DNA of 64,000 nucleotides from Camelus bactrianus (GCF_048773025.1 NC_133558.1:21000501-21064500); one strand, 5' to 3'; positions 12,000 to 24,410 are shown, numbered from the stretch's first letter. Notes: generated from the letters alone by a model not told the origin. A program made the numbers and translations.

Positions 12000-14772
12000 T
12001 TAGTGTGGCTGTTCTGGACAAACTGCTCCTGAGACCTGCAGGGACAGCGACAAAGTCTCGTGAGGCCCCCATCCTCCCAGTGCAGGGACTCAGCAAGCAG
12101 AGCACCCAGGCACAGCCACTTACATCTTATCCCCATGACATGACCCTCCCTCTGGCCAAAGGATGGGTGAGTGATTTGCACCCAAAGATAAGGAAGGAGA
12201 CATTACCTTATCACCAGACAACTGAGTCTCCACATATCCTGGAATAAAAAGGAAGGAAGAAATAGGATGCCCCAATTAGGACCCAGTGTTGTGACCATCC
12301 TGGCGGTACCAGAACTCCATCTCCACTTGCCCCCTAGAATGTTTCTGGCTTCAGAAAGGACTACCCCAGTCATCCCTGAGAAGCACAGTCAGCCCTCCCT
12401 GCCTTGCATCTTAGACGCTGGGAAAAGTGGGCAGTGGGGGAAGCCACGGGGCAGGGGGTGGGTACTCGTCAGAGCTCATTACCTTTCCGGGCCCTGACGT
12501 GGACAGTGATCCCCACCAGAAGGAAGATGAGTCCAACCAGGAAGGCTGCAACTCCACTTAGCATCTTTCCCCAGGAATATTCAGACTGAGCTCCTATGGG
12601 AACCAGGTCTTAAAGTTAGCCAAAAGCTCCCAATATTTGGTGTGCCTTCCTGAAATCCCAAAGCCTGTGCTGGACACCAAATCTAATGCTATCTGGAGAA
12701 GGAATGCATTTAGAAATGGAGCCAAGGTTTGTACCCATGGAATTTCTATTACTGATCGCCCTTAAGAACACCTCCTAAGTGCCAAGACCAAAGTGTCAGA
12801 GGATATGAGTTCTCAAAGCTGGAAGCGAGTGACGACGTGATTAGACCACCTTATTTCTTAGGAGATAAAAGGATAGATAACTGCCATGGTTTCGCCCACC
12901 CCAACCCAATGACCCCAGTTTGTATGACTCCCTCAGATCAGGGGCAAGAAGAACTTGTGTGTGTGACCAAGAAGAACCCAGAGGTGACACAGGCCCCGTG
13001 TTGAGTCAGATTGACCCAAGTCTAGCCCAGAAAGTACAAGAAGCTGATTCTCACTCCACTCCACAGAAACAGGGCTCAGCAGGCTGGGATGATCAACCAG
13101 GCAGGTGTAGACATCTCCAAGTTCCGGAATCATTTCCAGCATCACCATTGTCTGAAAGGTCCAGTCCCCGTTCCTGATGAGGCCAGTGGGCATGACCCCC
13201 TCTCTCTCCTCCCGCCCATTCCGGAACCACCTGATCGTGATGTCCCCTGGATAGAAGCCTGTCACAGAGCAAAGTAACAGACTGTGGTGCTGCAGGGATG
13301 GGGTCCTCTCCGGATACACTGTCACCTCTGGTTGCACTAGGAAGGGAGAGAAGAATGAGACATTGTGAAGGAAAAATCACAAAGCCAACAGAGGGTTTTT
13401 ATAGGTACTATCTCTGCCCCTAATCTCTTTCCCAGATGACCCAAGGGGAAACTGGAAATTTGGGGAAATCTCATCCTTGAAGACTCAGACACTGAATATA
13501 TGAGTGTCCCCAAGTAGGATTTAGGCTTTATCAGACACTCCCACGACTACCCCTTGTATTTGAGAGCACATTAGTCCCTGAGAGCTGGGGATCTGAGACC
13601 ACGACCACAGTAACCTGAGGATAATGAGTAAGTCACAACTGGGGACAGAACATATACACAGAACCCCCACCCACCTACTGATCCTAACCCATTATCCTGA
13701 AGCAGGAAACTGCCTAGTACAGGAGGAAGAGCCATGGTCAAGTTCTCGTGGGGGAGATTATTGAACCCCAGCAGACCCCACGTTTCAGCTCACCTCTTCT
13801 CCCCACAGTGAAGGGTGCTCCCAGCTCGTAGTTCCGTCTGCAGACCAGATCCACAGAAGCCCTGCTCCTCTCTAGGATGTCCGACCGATTGTTCCACAGC
13901 TCAGCGTCAGGCCGCCCCAGCTCCGTCAGGGCCACAAACATTCCCACATCGCTGTCGAAACGTGCATACTCCTCCAAGTTAAAGATGAATCTGACCACAA
14001 ACTGCACCTTTTCTGTCCCATTGGTGAAGTAACAGTCAGCCTTTGCCTGAATCACAAAATCCTCTGGGAAACAAAAAGAGAGACTATGAACCAGGCCCTA
14101 CTGTTAGGAAATCAATGCCTGGTAAATTATGCCAGACCACATGGATTTGAGAGGAAAGCTTTGACTCCAGTAAATCGGCCAGAGTAGCCTCTGCTCCCTT
14201 GGGCCCCACCCCGGTTCCTCTTGGCAAAGAAGCGTGAGGCCCAACCTACCAGGCCAGCCAAACAGGAGACATGTAACCCAAAGAGGCAACTCAAAGTGAG
14301 TCAAGAGACAAACGTTCCTTCAACAAGTACTCATTCATTCATTCACTCATTGGACAAATATTTATAGACTGTGTTTTGCCAGGCACTGCGCTAAGTTCCT
14401 CCAAGCCAAGCTTTCAGAAGCTCAAGGTTTTAATTCCCATTATTAAGTCAAAATATCCATCCCCATATGGAGTAATTCTTTGGTATTCTTGCCCTTAGCA
14501 GATTTATTCTGTACTTCCTTCAAGAGTAAAGTGAAGCAGTGGCGGAGGCCGAGCAAAGACATGCAGAGGAGGTTCTTAGCAGATGTGAAATAAACTCCCC
14601 TCCACCTTCCCCTCACTATGGGTTTTCTCCGAGAATTTTCTTCTGGACCTTTTCCTTCCCACAATTACTCAGAGACCTCATCCCCTCTGTTGGCTCCACT
14701 AAAGTAATGACCTCATTACCTCTATCAATATTGGGTAAAATAATATTAATTCATGGCTTGAAAATGTCTTTT

Positions 14773-14816
<44 letters not shown>

Positions 14817-17800
14817 TGGCACCATACCTGTAGTTCTAGTGGTTGCAGTAACATGCTGATAGGAAATATAAGGTTAACTTAAACCTTCTCTGGGGGATTT
14901 TATATGAAACACTTCCATTGAAGAGGGAATAAAAATATCCAACTTCATTCTCCATTATGATTTTCCACTTTCAAAGTATCTTACTATTGTTGACAGCAAC
15001 TAGTTTGAGCTCTGTATTAACTTTTGTGCAACATACCTCGTTTCTAATTGGCTCATGTTCTCCAAAACAATTTAATTTTCCAAAGCTACTTAATCAATCT
15101 TCATAGATAGGAAAAAGTATGATTTAGTGTACTATGGTCTGAATGTTTGTGTCCTCCCTAAAATTCATATGTTGAAATCCCAATGCCCAAAGGTGATGGT
15201 ATTAGTCAGTGGTGTTTTGGGGAAGTGCTTAGGTCAGGAGGGTGAAGCCCTGATGAATGAGATTAGCGCTGTTATAAAAAGATGCTCTAGAGAGATCCCT
15301 AGCCCCTCCCACCACGTGAGGACACGGAGAGAAGGCGCCTTCACCAGACCTGACCATGCTGGATGGAGCCTTCATCTGGGACTTCCAGCTACCAGAACTT
15401 TGGGGAATTTCTCTTGTCGATAAGCCAGCCAGTCTGCGGCATTTGTCAGAGCAGCCCAAACACACTAAGAAAGGGACAGCTGTCTTAGATTTGAAGATCT
15501 GGAAACTTTGAAGAGCCAAACTGATAAATGGCCCTGGCTCAGGTCTCAGTTGATTCAAGTTTTAGTTCTATATCTAGTAGTTTTATGTAGAAACGGACAC
15601 TTACCCTCCCTGACCTGTTTCCCCATCAATAAAGACGCGGCACCGCCAAGGTAGAGCTCAAAAGCATGGTGTTAAGTAAGAAAAGAAGCAGAATGTGATT
15701 CAGTGCACAATGACACTTATTAAACTTTTAAAATACACACAGGAAAACAATTGTACATCTTTTTAAAGCCATCCTCATACTTGAAGACATACCAGACACA
15801 TTAGAATGGATATCTTTGGAAGGGAGGGGATAAGAATGGAGAAAAGAGGAAGTCCTTGTTCCGATCCATGATTACGTGACCAACGCTGTTCTATGCACTT
15901 GAGAACAACAATAATAAAAGGCAATTCAAATGGGCTGAGATTGCAGGTTGATCAGGAAAGATCTCCCTGAAGAAATGCCACTGAAGTTGAGACTTAAAGG
16001 CTAATTTTACTGATCTTGAGTAAGATTTGCTTTCATTTGTAAGTTCAAGGGAACTATTGAACTGAGTGTAAGGATGGCAGCAGCCTTCCTGGGTCAACCA
16101 CACTCATCTCTAACGAAACAGCTAATTTCAGATGAGGCTCGAACCTCCAATTTTCTATGTCCTCTTACAATCTAAATCAGAAAAAAAATTATTTTTTAGT
16201 CATAGCTATATAAGATTTAAGATCTTACTGATTGTGTGTGTGTGTGTCTTGTTTAATGAACATCATAAGCTCAGAGAGGTTTCTGTTGTCTAAGAATAGT
16301 GATTTGCTCCCACCCACCCTCTCCACCCCTAAGTTTGTTCCTCTTTTGTGTTTAATGAGACTTTGACATTCAAAGGGGTTCTGTTTTGAGCACATTATAT
16401 CCTGTTTTTTCTGATACATATGTTTTCATAACATAACACTGCTTCGTGTTTGCATAGCTTAACTCCTCAGCTAGAAAAATAACAGCAGTAAATTACAGGT
16501 ACCTGGTAAACTGAGGATGGGGATAATACATTCAACTTCTCTTATTTCTCATAATTGCTTAGTACACCCTGATCATATGATAGATGCTTAAAAATGTCAC
16601 ATGAAGCAACCTTTGTTTCCAAGTTCTTTTGTCCACAAATACCCCATTTGGATGAATACAAAAACAGTCACAATCATCAAACTCCTGGCTTAAAAGTAGC
16701 AGCTAGGAAAGGGTGTGGAGAAAGGGAACCCTCCTACACTGTTAGTGGGAATGTAGTTTGGTGTGGCCACTATGGAAGACAAAATGGGGAGTCCTTAAAA
16801 AACTAAAAATAGACTTACTATATGATCCAGCAATCCCAATCCTGGGCATATATCCGGAGAAAACTAATTTGAAAAGGTACATGCATCCCAATGTTCAGAG
16901 CAGCACTATTTACAATAGCCAAGACATGGAAGCAACCTAAATGTCCATCAACAGATGATTGGATAAAGAAGTTATAGTATGTACATACACCGTGAAATAC
17001 TACTCAGCCATAAAAAAGAATGAAATAATGCCATTTGCAGCCACATGGATGATCCTAAAGATTGTCATAGTAAGTGAAGTAAGTCAGACAGAGAAAGACA
17101 AATTTCATATGATATAACTTATATGTGGAACCTAAAACAATGACACAGATGAAATTATTTACAGAACAGAAACTGACTTACAGACATAGAAAAACTTATA
17201 GTTACCAAAGGGGAAAGGGAAAGGAGAGATAAACTGGGACTTTGGGATTTGCAGATACAAAACTACTATATATAAAATAAACATCAAGGTCCTACTGTAT
17301 GGCACAGGGAACTGTTTTCAATATCTTGTAATAACCTATGATGAAAAGGAATCTATATAATATGTATAACTGAATCACTATGCTGTACACCAGAAACTAA
17401 GACAGTATTATACATCAACTCTGCTTCAATAAAAAAAGAAGAATAGCAGCGATTCTCAGACTGCCTCCATCCTTGCAGTTCCCCATAGTGACACTGATAC
17501 AGAAAGGGCCCTAAGCAAGGTAATATGTTTCCCTTTTTCTTGCCTCCCTACTCCTTGCATCCATGGTTCTGAGACAGGAAGTGTCTTTACCCACAATCCA
17601 TTGTGTGTGGTAAAGAGGAAAAGAACATTTTTTCTTTTTTTTTTAATTGAAGTATAGCCAGTTACAATGTATCAGTTTCTGGTGTACAGCTAATGTCCCA
17701 GTCATACAAATATATACATAAGAATGCCTTTCTGTCAAAGGTAAGAGTACTTTCTTTCAAGCCAGAAGCCACTGTCTGGACTGTAGCCTGGACCTATAGG

Positions 17801-17956
17801 AAAAGGCATACTTCCCCCACCCCAATTATTGAGTATACGGCTGAAAAAAATCACTGTGCTCTTACCTGGAGAATCTCTGCCTCGAATCATGGAGGAATCC
17901 GGCCAGATTACATTCACTGACAAAGCCACCACCCAGGGAACCCATCTAGAACTCAT
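12000..17956 (-). CDS. DOB: MHC class II DO beta chain
   Basis: Beta subunit of DO, the endosomal DO-DM modulator that restrains class II peptide exchange, mainly in B cells and thymus. Exons (minus strand): 17866-17956 signal peptide ([15 protein letters not shown]...), 13794-14063 beta-1, 13055-13336 beta-2, 12483-12593 connecting peptide/TM, 12207-12238 and 12000-12035 cytoplasmic tail. They sum to 822 bp, 273 aa, the human DOB length, with no stop and canonical splice sites. Beta-1 carries the N-glycosylation sequon NGT in [16 protein letters not shown]; beta-2 is a C1-type Ig domain ([13 protein letters not shown] ... [18 protein letters not shown]). The tail ends [15 protein letters not shown], alignable with human SGNEVSRAVLLPQSC but diverged. 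The 32-bp exon 5 donor was set at AAG|gtaatg because it keeps this frame. Intron 1 (3.8 kb) carries an LTR fossil, LINEs and a TCA microsatellite. Confidence 0.95.
14770..14817. repeat. (TCA)n microsatellite
   Basis: About 15 uninterrupted ATC/TCA units in DOB intron 1, likely length-polymorphic. The poly-isoleucine reading frame it creates is an artefact. Confidence 0.95.
15128..15473 (+). mobile_element. Solo LTR fossil, MLT1-type (ERVL-MaLR)
   Basis: A diverged LTR in DOB intron 1 with the recognisable MaLR start (TATGGTCTGAATGTTTGTGT) and a 3' end near CACACTAAGA. There is no internal region beside it, so it is a solo LTR. Divergence suggests an old insertion, probably before the mammalian orders split; the family name is from memory. 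It is broken and carries no coding part. Confidence 0.7.
15930..16110. repeat. Possible L2/MIR-like old repeat
   Basis: Text such as CTGAAGAAATGCCACTGAAG followed by GAGACTTAAAGG resembles old L2 3' ends. Weak recognition by eye only. Confidence 0.3.
16690..17442 (+). mobile_element. LINE-1 3' portion, sense
   Basis: Plus-strand, 5'-truncated L1 in DOB intron 1. The ORF2 C-terminal region (GGTGTGGAGAAAGGGAACCC onward, CCATAAAAAAGAATG) is followed by the full 3' UTR (TGTACACCAGAAACTAAGAC), CAATAAAAAA and a poly-A end at 17431-17438. Confidence 0.9.
17630..17722 (-). mobile_element. Short LINE-1 3' end, antisense
   Basis: T-run then AATTGAAGTATAGCCAG and TTTCTGGTGTACAGC: about 90 bp of the same L1 3' UTR in antisense, ending about 145 bp downstream of DOB exon 1 in transcript direction. 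Confidence 0.8.
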
Positions 17957-18097
17957 TCTGGAAGAAACAAACAATGAGACAGAAAAATCGTCAGCCTCTT
18001 CAGAATGGGGCTTGCCTACATCCAACTCAGTCAAAAATATTCATTAAGCATAGAGATACCTTTCTGGTCTCCCCAGGATTGGAAGCTCCTCACACTG

Positions 18098-18143
18098 ATA
18101 ACCAATTAAAATAGAGGAGCTCGGTGTCATTAGGTGCTGGGCA
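18098..18143 (-). promoter_or_regulatory. DOB X-Y (SXY) promoter module
   Basis: Upstream of the DOB ATG. On the minus strand there is an X1-like CCCAGCACCTAATGA running into an X2-like TGACACCG (together about 18122-18141), then, about 17-20 bp on, a Y box TTAATTGGTT (18099-18108, inverted CCAAT on plus). Order and spacing fit the CIITA-dependent class II enhanceosome. The Y box lies about 145 bp upstream of the ATG. X1 departs from consensus more than in the neighbouring pseudogene. Confidence 0.65.
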
Positions 18144-20640
18144 GAACACTTTCATAAAGTTGTGTTACACCACTCAAAAATCATTTACCTGCAGAATCAC
18201 TGACAGCAGCTTAGGCAAATGGAAACTAGGCTGGGGAAAAAAAGAAAAAACAGCCCTAGAAGGTATGTGGTCTTAGAAGAACTAGGCAGATTGTGTATCA
18301 CACATCCTGCTGTCCTCACTGAACACTGTCCCTGGTCTGTTCTGACCAGTAGGTCTCCCTTCCTATGTGGGGTTGACATTGCCAATGGAGGGCGTGTAAG
18401 CAAAGAACACAGACAGCATTCAGAAGCACAGGCCTTAAGAGGAATTAGTGACGGGATTATCAGAAGAAATCGAGATTGAGAATTACCTGGAGAGGAGGAT
18501 TTCCTGTAAACAAAGAGAAGGGAAAAAAAATCCTAGAGAGAGAATTCTCAAAAAAATAAAATGCTGCAAAAAATGTTCAAAAGGATAAGATAGAAGAAAG
18601 CGTTACTGTGTTTTATAATTAGTGAGGCACCAATAACCTTCAATGGAACTTAGAGTGTTAAAGGTAGAAGCTGTATTTCAAAAGAGTAAAGAGTGAATTG
18701 AAATGAAAAAATGAAGGCAGCAGGTGTAAGCAGGCTTTCAGGAATCTGGGCAGTGAAAACAGGAGAAAAGAAGAGGCTCTCCCTTGAGAGAAAAGCAACA
18801 CTAAGGGGAAACTGCTTTTAAGCTGGGAAAGACCTTCACAAGCTTCTGAGTCAAGTGAAAGTCTTAGGAGAAGTTGAAGATAAAAAGGAGAAGAAAGGAG
18901 AAATTGCCCCCAGAATGATTACTGGAATCCAAAAAAATCAAAGAGATTGTCAGACATAGCAATGAAAAGAGAAACCCTTTTTCAGATACGAGAGTGAAGT
19001 CAGGAAGGTTTGGGGTGAGAAAGAGGGGAATGAGGAAGTTCAAGTTGTGTGGCTTCAACGAACTCAGTTTAGAACAAAGCAAGATCTTCTGCTAAAAAGG
19101 AAATGGAAAAATATGTATTTGGTAACTGAGGCGAGCAACATCAAAGTGGTCTGTACATACATTCTGATTTATTTAGCGTAGCGCTCCATGGCCAATATCA
19201 CGGATTGTGCAAGATGAAACAGACATGTTTCTCGTCTTCAAGAAATGTAAAACCTGGGTGAAGTGACAGGGAAACAATCCACTGTAATGCCAGGAAGGAT
19301 AAAATCAACTTTGTAATGCTTGGGCACACAAGAAGAGAAAATTCTAACAGTCTATAGAGAGTTCATGATGAAGTTGATAAAGTTGATAGTTGATACAAGT
19401 AGCCAACAAAGAAATTCATAATTCAGAATATCCAGTGTGTGTGAACAATAGAGAGGAGATAAACTTTGAGACCAAAAGTTTATCTGGAATTCCTTTAAAA
19501 TTACTGATTAGCCACACCATAAATATATATAGACACACTACTTCATTGAGTGGGAGAAGGGTACAATAGAATTTTTTTTTCTTCTTCACTTCCCTAAGGG
19601 AACACAGGCTTTAATGGGTATGTAAGGTGGGATTATGATGGCAGTTGACCGGGAGAGGCAGAATTATTTGAGTTATGCATTACCAAATATGCTGAAATGC
19701 CCTCAGGGCAGCTCTACCCATAAATGTAATAGTAAACTGTAAATCAAAGGCTCAATCTATTATTAGCTGGTCAAACCCCTGATACTCCAGTAGAGAGTTT
19801 ATGGTGAGCTGCTATGAAGCCTGAGACCCCAAGCAAGGTAAGAACGAGCCAGAGGTCATTCTTACTACTAAGTCCATAGGCTGTGCTATTTCCATTGCAC
19901 TACATTCCTTATTCAGGTACCCAGAAAACTTTATTTCTACACCTTTAACATCCCTGTAATGATAAGATGCACAAAACGTCAAAATAGCTAAAGAATTTTA
20001 CTATAACTTTGGTGCCAGGACATACCTCCATCCCTGTCTCTTAAAAAGAAATTAGTGGTCTCATATGTCACAAGCAAGGAATGGCATACAGACTACCTGT
20101 AGGAAGAGACAGCAGGATCAACCAAGAAGGGAAATAAATAACCCACAACCTGTGAATCTCCCTTGTCAATGGCCTCTGATACATCGTAAATAAATTGAAG
20201 CATCTGATTGGTCCAGTTAGAAGCTTTGCTGAGTCATTTTCTGGGCTTAGTGCCAATGTCTGTGGTGGAAGGATCTGGGCTTCTCAGGCTTGTCAGAGAA
20301 ACTACACATTTCTGGGGAGACAACTAATAAAGGGAGAGGTTGTGCCCTGGTTCCTTTCTCCCACATTTTTGCTTCTGTGTTCTACTTGTATGCATTTCAA
20401 AAAATAAGGTGGGGCATTTGAATTTTTCTCCTCCTGTCTGACTTTCAACCAAGAGCCCACCTAATATAGATACAGGGTTTTCTGATTTTTTCCCTCAAAC
20501 TCATATTTTGCATCCCTCTTCCTCTTTCCCTCCCCATTCTCAAGGAAGTAAGAGGCGTTGGATGTGGTGTACATGGTCGTTTATTGACGGTGTTAAAAAA
20601 AAAATCATTCCCCAATTTACCTGACAATTAAAACAGCTCT
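18144..20640. other. DOB upstream unique DNA, no gene seen
   Basis: Mostly unique, A/G-rich sequence. No exon, RNA gene or confident repeat was recognised. A perfect inverted-CCAAT string CTGATTGGTC occurs at 20204-20213 without an obvious X box beside it. Confidence 0.4.
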
Positions 20641-20644
20641 TCAA

Positions 20645-22090
20645 TTGTTATTTTGGTGACTTTATTATTTTTATTGAAATATAATAACCTACAACACTAT
20701 GTTAGTTTCAAGTGTACAACATAATGATTCAATATTTCTGTACATACAAATAAATCACCATGGTAAGTCTTTACCATCTGTCACCACACAAAATTACTAC
20801 ATTATTATCGACTATATTCCCCACACTGTACATTTCATTCCTGTGACTCATTTATTTTGTAACTGGAGATTTGTACCTCTGAATCCCCCTCATCTACTTC
20901 ACTCATTCCCCCTACCCCCATCCCCTTTGGCAACTACCTGTTTGTTCTTTGTATCTATGAGTCTTTCTGCTTTGTGACTGCTTGCTCATTTGTTTTTTAG
21001 ATTCCACATATATGTGAAATCATACAGTGTTGTCTTTCTCTATCTTATTTCTCTTGGCATGATACCCACTAGGTCCATCCATGTTGTCGCTAATGGTACG
21101 ATTTTATTTCTTTTTCATAGCTGAGTATTATTCCATTGTGTATATACATACACCACATCTTCTTTATTCATTCACCTATCAGTAGATACTTATGTTGTTT
21201 CCATATTTGGCTACTGTAAACACTGCAATAAACATAGGGGTCCATATAGCTTTTCAATTTTTGTTTTCTTTGGAAAAATACCCAAAAGTGAAATTGCTGG
21301 ATCATATAATATTCTATGTTTAAATTTTTGAGGAATCTTCATATTGTTTTCCATGGTGGCTGCACTAACTTACATCCCCACCAACAGGGCATGAGGGTTT
21401 CCCTTTCTCCACATCCTCACCTTCACTTGTTATTTGTTGTCTTTTTGCCTTTTGCTCTTCTTTTTCAAGATTGTTCTGGCTATTTGGAGTCCTGTGTTTC
21501 CATACAAATCTGTTTTAGCCATTTAATTAGGATTGGAATTATCTTTTATTTTCTTTAAAAATTTTATTACATTCCCTTAAATATCTGGACCTGGAGCTTT
21601 TCGTTGATAAATTTCTCTATTTCCTCCTTTGTAAATAATTCTATGTAGATACTCTAACTCTATAATGGTTGTTCTGGGTATGTCATATTTTTCAAGAGAA
21701 TTATTCTATTAATCCAAATTTTCTAATTTATTTTCATAAAATTGAATGAAACAGTCTCTTCTGACTTTGCCTCTGTTCCTATATTAGTTTGTCTTTGTCA
21801 TTTTTTATTTTCTTTATTTGCAACTTTTCTATTTTTTTGATAAGGTTTGCCAGTAGTTTATTTATTTTCCTGAAAAATTTTAAAGGTTCTGAATTTATGC
21901 ATTCTACTGTTTTTCAGTTTTCTAACTCTTTAATTTCTACTTTTATCCTTACTTTCTACCCCTGCTTTCATTTGCTTAATTTTGTTTCCTTTTCACTTAA
22001 TTCACTTGGTTTCATTCTTTCCTTTCATTGATATAAGTAATTAAGATCTTGAATTCTCCTCTGAACACTGCTTTAGTTATATGCCAAATA
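20645..22090 (-). mobile_element. Older LINE-1, antisense
   Basis: Antisense L1: 3' UTR (AGTTTCAAGTGTACAACATA), then the reversed ORF2 C-terminal region (GGTCCATCCATGTTGTCGCT, TTTCCATGGTGGCTGCACTA), continuing into ORF2-derived T-rich text to about 22090. It is diverged, with no open ORF2. Confidence 0.8.
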
Positions 22091-22094
22091 TCTC

Positions 22095-22520
22095 ATATAT
22101 GTGTATAAAATGTCTATACAAGATTGCTTATAATAGCAAAAGACTTCCAATCACCTAACTACCCGTCAATAAAAGGAGACAAGCTAAATGAAATATGGTA
22201 CTTCTGTAAAACAGAATACACTATGATCATATATTTCTAAAGTTTAAAAGGTAAAGTTCAGAACAGGGAACTTAGGGAGCTGCTATTTGTGAAAATAGGG
22301 AGTGAGAATATATACCCATGCATACGCTTAAGCATATATATAAGTTTCTCTGGAAGGATAAAGATAACGCAAGGGCTATTGACAAACCATGGGGAAGGGC
22401 GGGAGTGAGACTTTCCTCTGTATACCATTTTGTGCCTTTTGAATTTTAAACCACATTGACGTATTGCCTATCCACATGAATTCTATCTTTAAAAAAGAGA
22501 ATAGTGCAAGAGTAAGTGGA
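22095..22520 (+). mobile_element. Old LINE-1 3' fragment, sense
   Basis: Text like ATTGCTTATAATAGCAAAAG, CAATAAAAGGAGACAAGC and the closing TTTTGAATTTTAAACCACAT resembles old L1M 3' regions. Borders are approximate. Confidence 0.5.
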
Positions 22521-22579
22521 TACAGGGAGTATAGGGGACTCTTTTGAGGAGATTTGTTGTAAAGTTGGGCCAAGTCCAC

Positions 22580-22770
22580 CTGTACCTAGCTCTGAGACCC
22601 AGGCAAGTTAGTGTTTCTAATCTCCGTTTTCTCATTCTTAGAACTGGGATAGTAATACTCATTACGTTGGATTATCTTAAGGATAAAGTAAGACAATATC
22701 TGGCTGGCCTTTAGCACAGCGGTAGCACACAGACAGCACTCAATGAACGATGTTTGCTGATACTGAATTA
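22580..22770 (-). repeat. MIR SINE, antisense
   Basis: Antisense MIR core: CTCCGTTTTCTCATTCTTAG, GATAGTAATACTCATTACG, then CTCAATGAACGATGTTTG. Confidence 0.7.
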
Positions 22771-23790
22771 TTACAACTCATAAACTTTCTTATTCTCAGC
22801 ATTTCTTAGGACCAGCAGATGGCATCAGACTCAAGTAAATGGATGCTCCTTTCACTGAGCACCCAAAACAGGGAATCTTCCTCATTCCCCAGTCCTTTTC
22901 CTCCCAAATTCTGGCACTTCCACATTTCCTCCTCTTGAGTCCCGACTGCCGCGTGGAAGGCATGTGGCTGGCCCACGCGGCTGGGGCATAAAGGACTTGA
23001 AGTTCAATGCCATTCCCACACTGGGCAGGGCAGATGGGGTGGGAAGCTGTTTGTGGCTCCAAAGTAATCTATGAGAGTTTCCTAAGGTTCTTCCTCTCCA
23101 TTCATATCTCCTTTGGAAAGAGTAGCACAGGACTGAGTGGGAAAGACACTGAAGGTAAGTGACAAGGAGAGGGGGAAATTAATGGGCAGAAGACAAATGG
23201 CGGTGGGCAGCAGGAGAGGAGAGTGAAAAGAACTAGAACTCTGGACCAACCAGAGTCACTCATCTGTGGTTACAGGGCAGACCACACCTGTGGGATTTGT
23301 AGACGACTCTGTCAGGGAACATTTTTCTTCATTCCTGAAATAAGGCTTACCCAGGAGTTCCCATGATACAACAAACTTTGATGGCCTCTTAAAATCCTAA
23401 GGTCTGCCGCATCTCCCTACACTGCCCATCCCAGCTGTCACTGATTAGCTGTGTGATTTCAGGCCACTTTCCCTCTCTGTAAAATAAGATTTGCCAGCTA
23501 CACTATGTTTAAGATATCTTCCAAGTTTAGAGTATTATGAGTCTGTGGGTGTAATTGTACTGAGGCTATCATAGAATTTTAACAGGTCTTCTCCCATGAG
23601 GACTATAGTTTCCGTAAGGTTGGGAGATACAGAGATTATTATTCCTAATTTACAAGTAAAGGAGGGACATTTGGTGGGGAGGGGAAGGAGTCAGGCCAGG
23701 CTTCTCCCTCTTCCAATGCATTTCACCCTCAGTGAAATTTGAGAGATAAACAGGTGTGGAGCCATAGGGCAGCAGCAGGATGAATGAGGC
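22770..23790. other. Unique DNA, no gene seen
   Basis: No exon or RNA gene recognised. A weak MIR-like piece may lie at 23440-23560 (TGTGTGATTTCAGGCCAC). Confidence 0.35.
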
Positions 23791-23798
23791 AAAGATTT

Positions 23799-23953
23799 AT
23801 TTGCATAGGAAACTCCCTTTTCTGGCCTCACCCTGCTCCCAACAGTTGCCAGGCAGAAAAAAAAAAAAAAAAATCCAACAAAAGTCCTGGCTAGTTCATT
23901 GCCAGCCTGGAAAGTACCTGCTACTTCCAGGAAAGAGAAAGTTTCAGTTTCCT
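23799..23953. promoter_or_regulatory. Candidate immune enhancer: octamer + GAS + ISRE
   Basis: Three textbook motifs lie within 155 bp of otherwise non-repeat DNA: octamer ATTTGCAT (23799-23806), GAS TTCCAGGAA (23925-23933) and ISRE AGTTTCAGTTTCCT (23940-23953). A homopolymer A17 separates the first from the others. The cluster lies 1.6 kb beyond the TAP2 stop and 5.8 kb upstream of DOB, so it could serve either gene. Motifs are seen; enhancer function is inferred. Confidence 0.45.
23859..23875. repeat. A homopolymer
   Basis: Run of about 17 A inside the octamer/GAS/ISRE cluster. It may be a short retroposon tail or a simple expansion. Confidence 0.8.
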
Positions 23954-24064
23954 AGAATAGGAAACTTCAAATGTAAAACCCTTCCAGCAACCAGTAATAT
24001 GTACAGCTTTGGATTTTCGGTGAATTACACGTGTAGGGAGGATTGAGAATGAGGACTGCGGAGG

Positions 24065-24410
24065 AAGGAGATTTATTCGTTTATTCAACAAACATGTATT
24101 TATTGTCCATTATGAATCGAGTCCTGTGCCAGGTGTAGATATAAAGCTTAATGAGATACATAGCCTCCCCTCAGTCCCGGAGCTCCCGGCCTGGTGGAAG
24201 GACCGAGGTCCACGGTGGCGGGTGGAGAGAGGAACAAGGACTGTGAAAGAGGGAAATCCCAGGAGCAGAGCGACAGGAGCACATGGAAAAGGCACTTTTT
24301 CCAGACTGAGAAGATAAGGGAAGGCTTCCTGGAAGACCTACATCCTGAGGTGAATCTTAAAGAACCAGGGTAAATCCAAGAGTGTGGTTCAGGGAGTCCC
24401 AGGAAACACG
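24065..24410 (-). repeat. Old L2/MIR-like repeat
   Basis: TTATTCAACAAACATGTATT followed by CTGTGCCAGG is the common antisense L2/MIR end. The remainder (GAAGGCTTCCTGGAAGACC) also fits an L2 3' region. Family uncertain. Confidence 0.5.

Noticed and set aside
14539-14859. Open frame with a poly-Ile tail
   Set aside because: Produced by the (TCA)n microsatellite.
20204-20213. Perfect Y-box CTGATTGGTC in the DOB-TAP2 interval, possible second class II promoter
   Set aside because: No convincing X box at the required spacing and no class II exon nearby.
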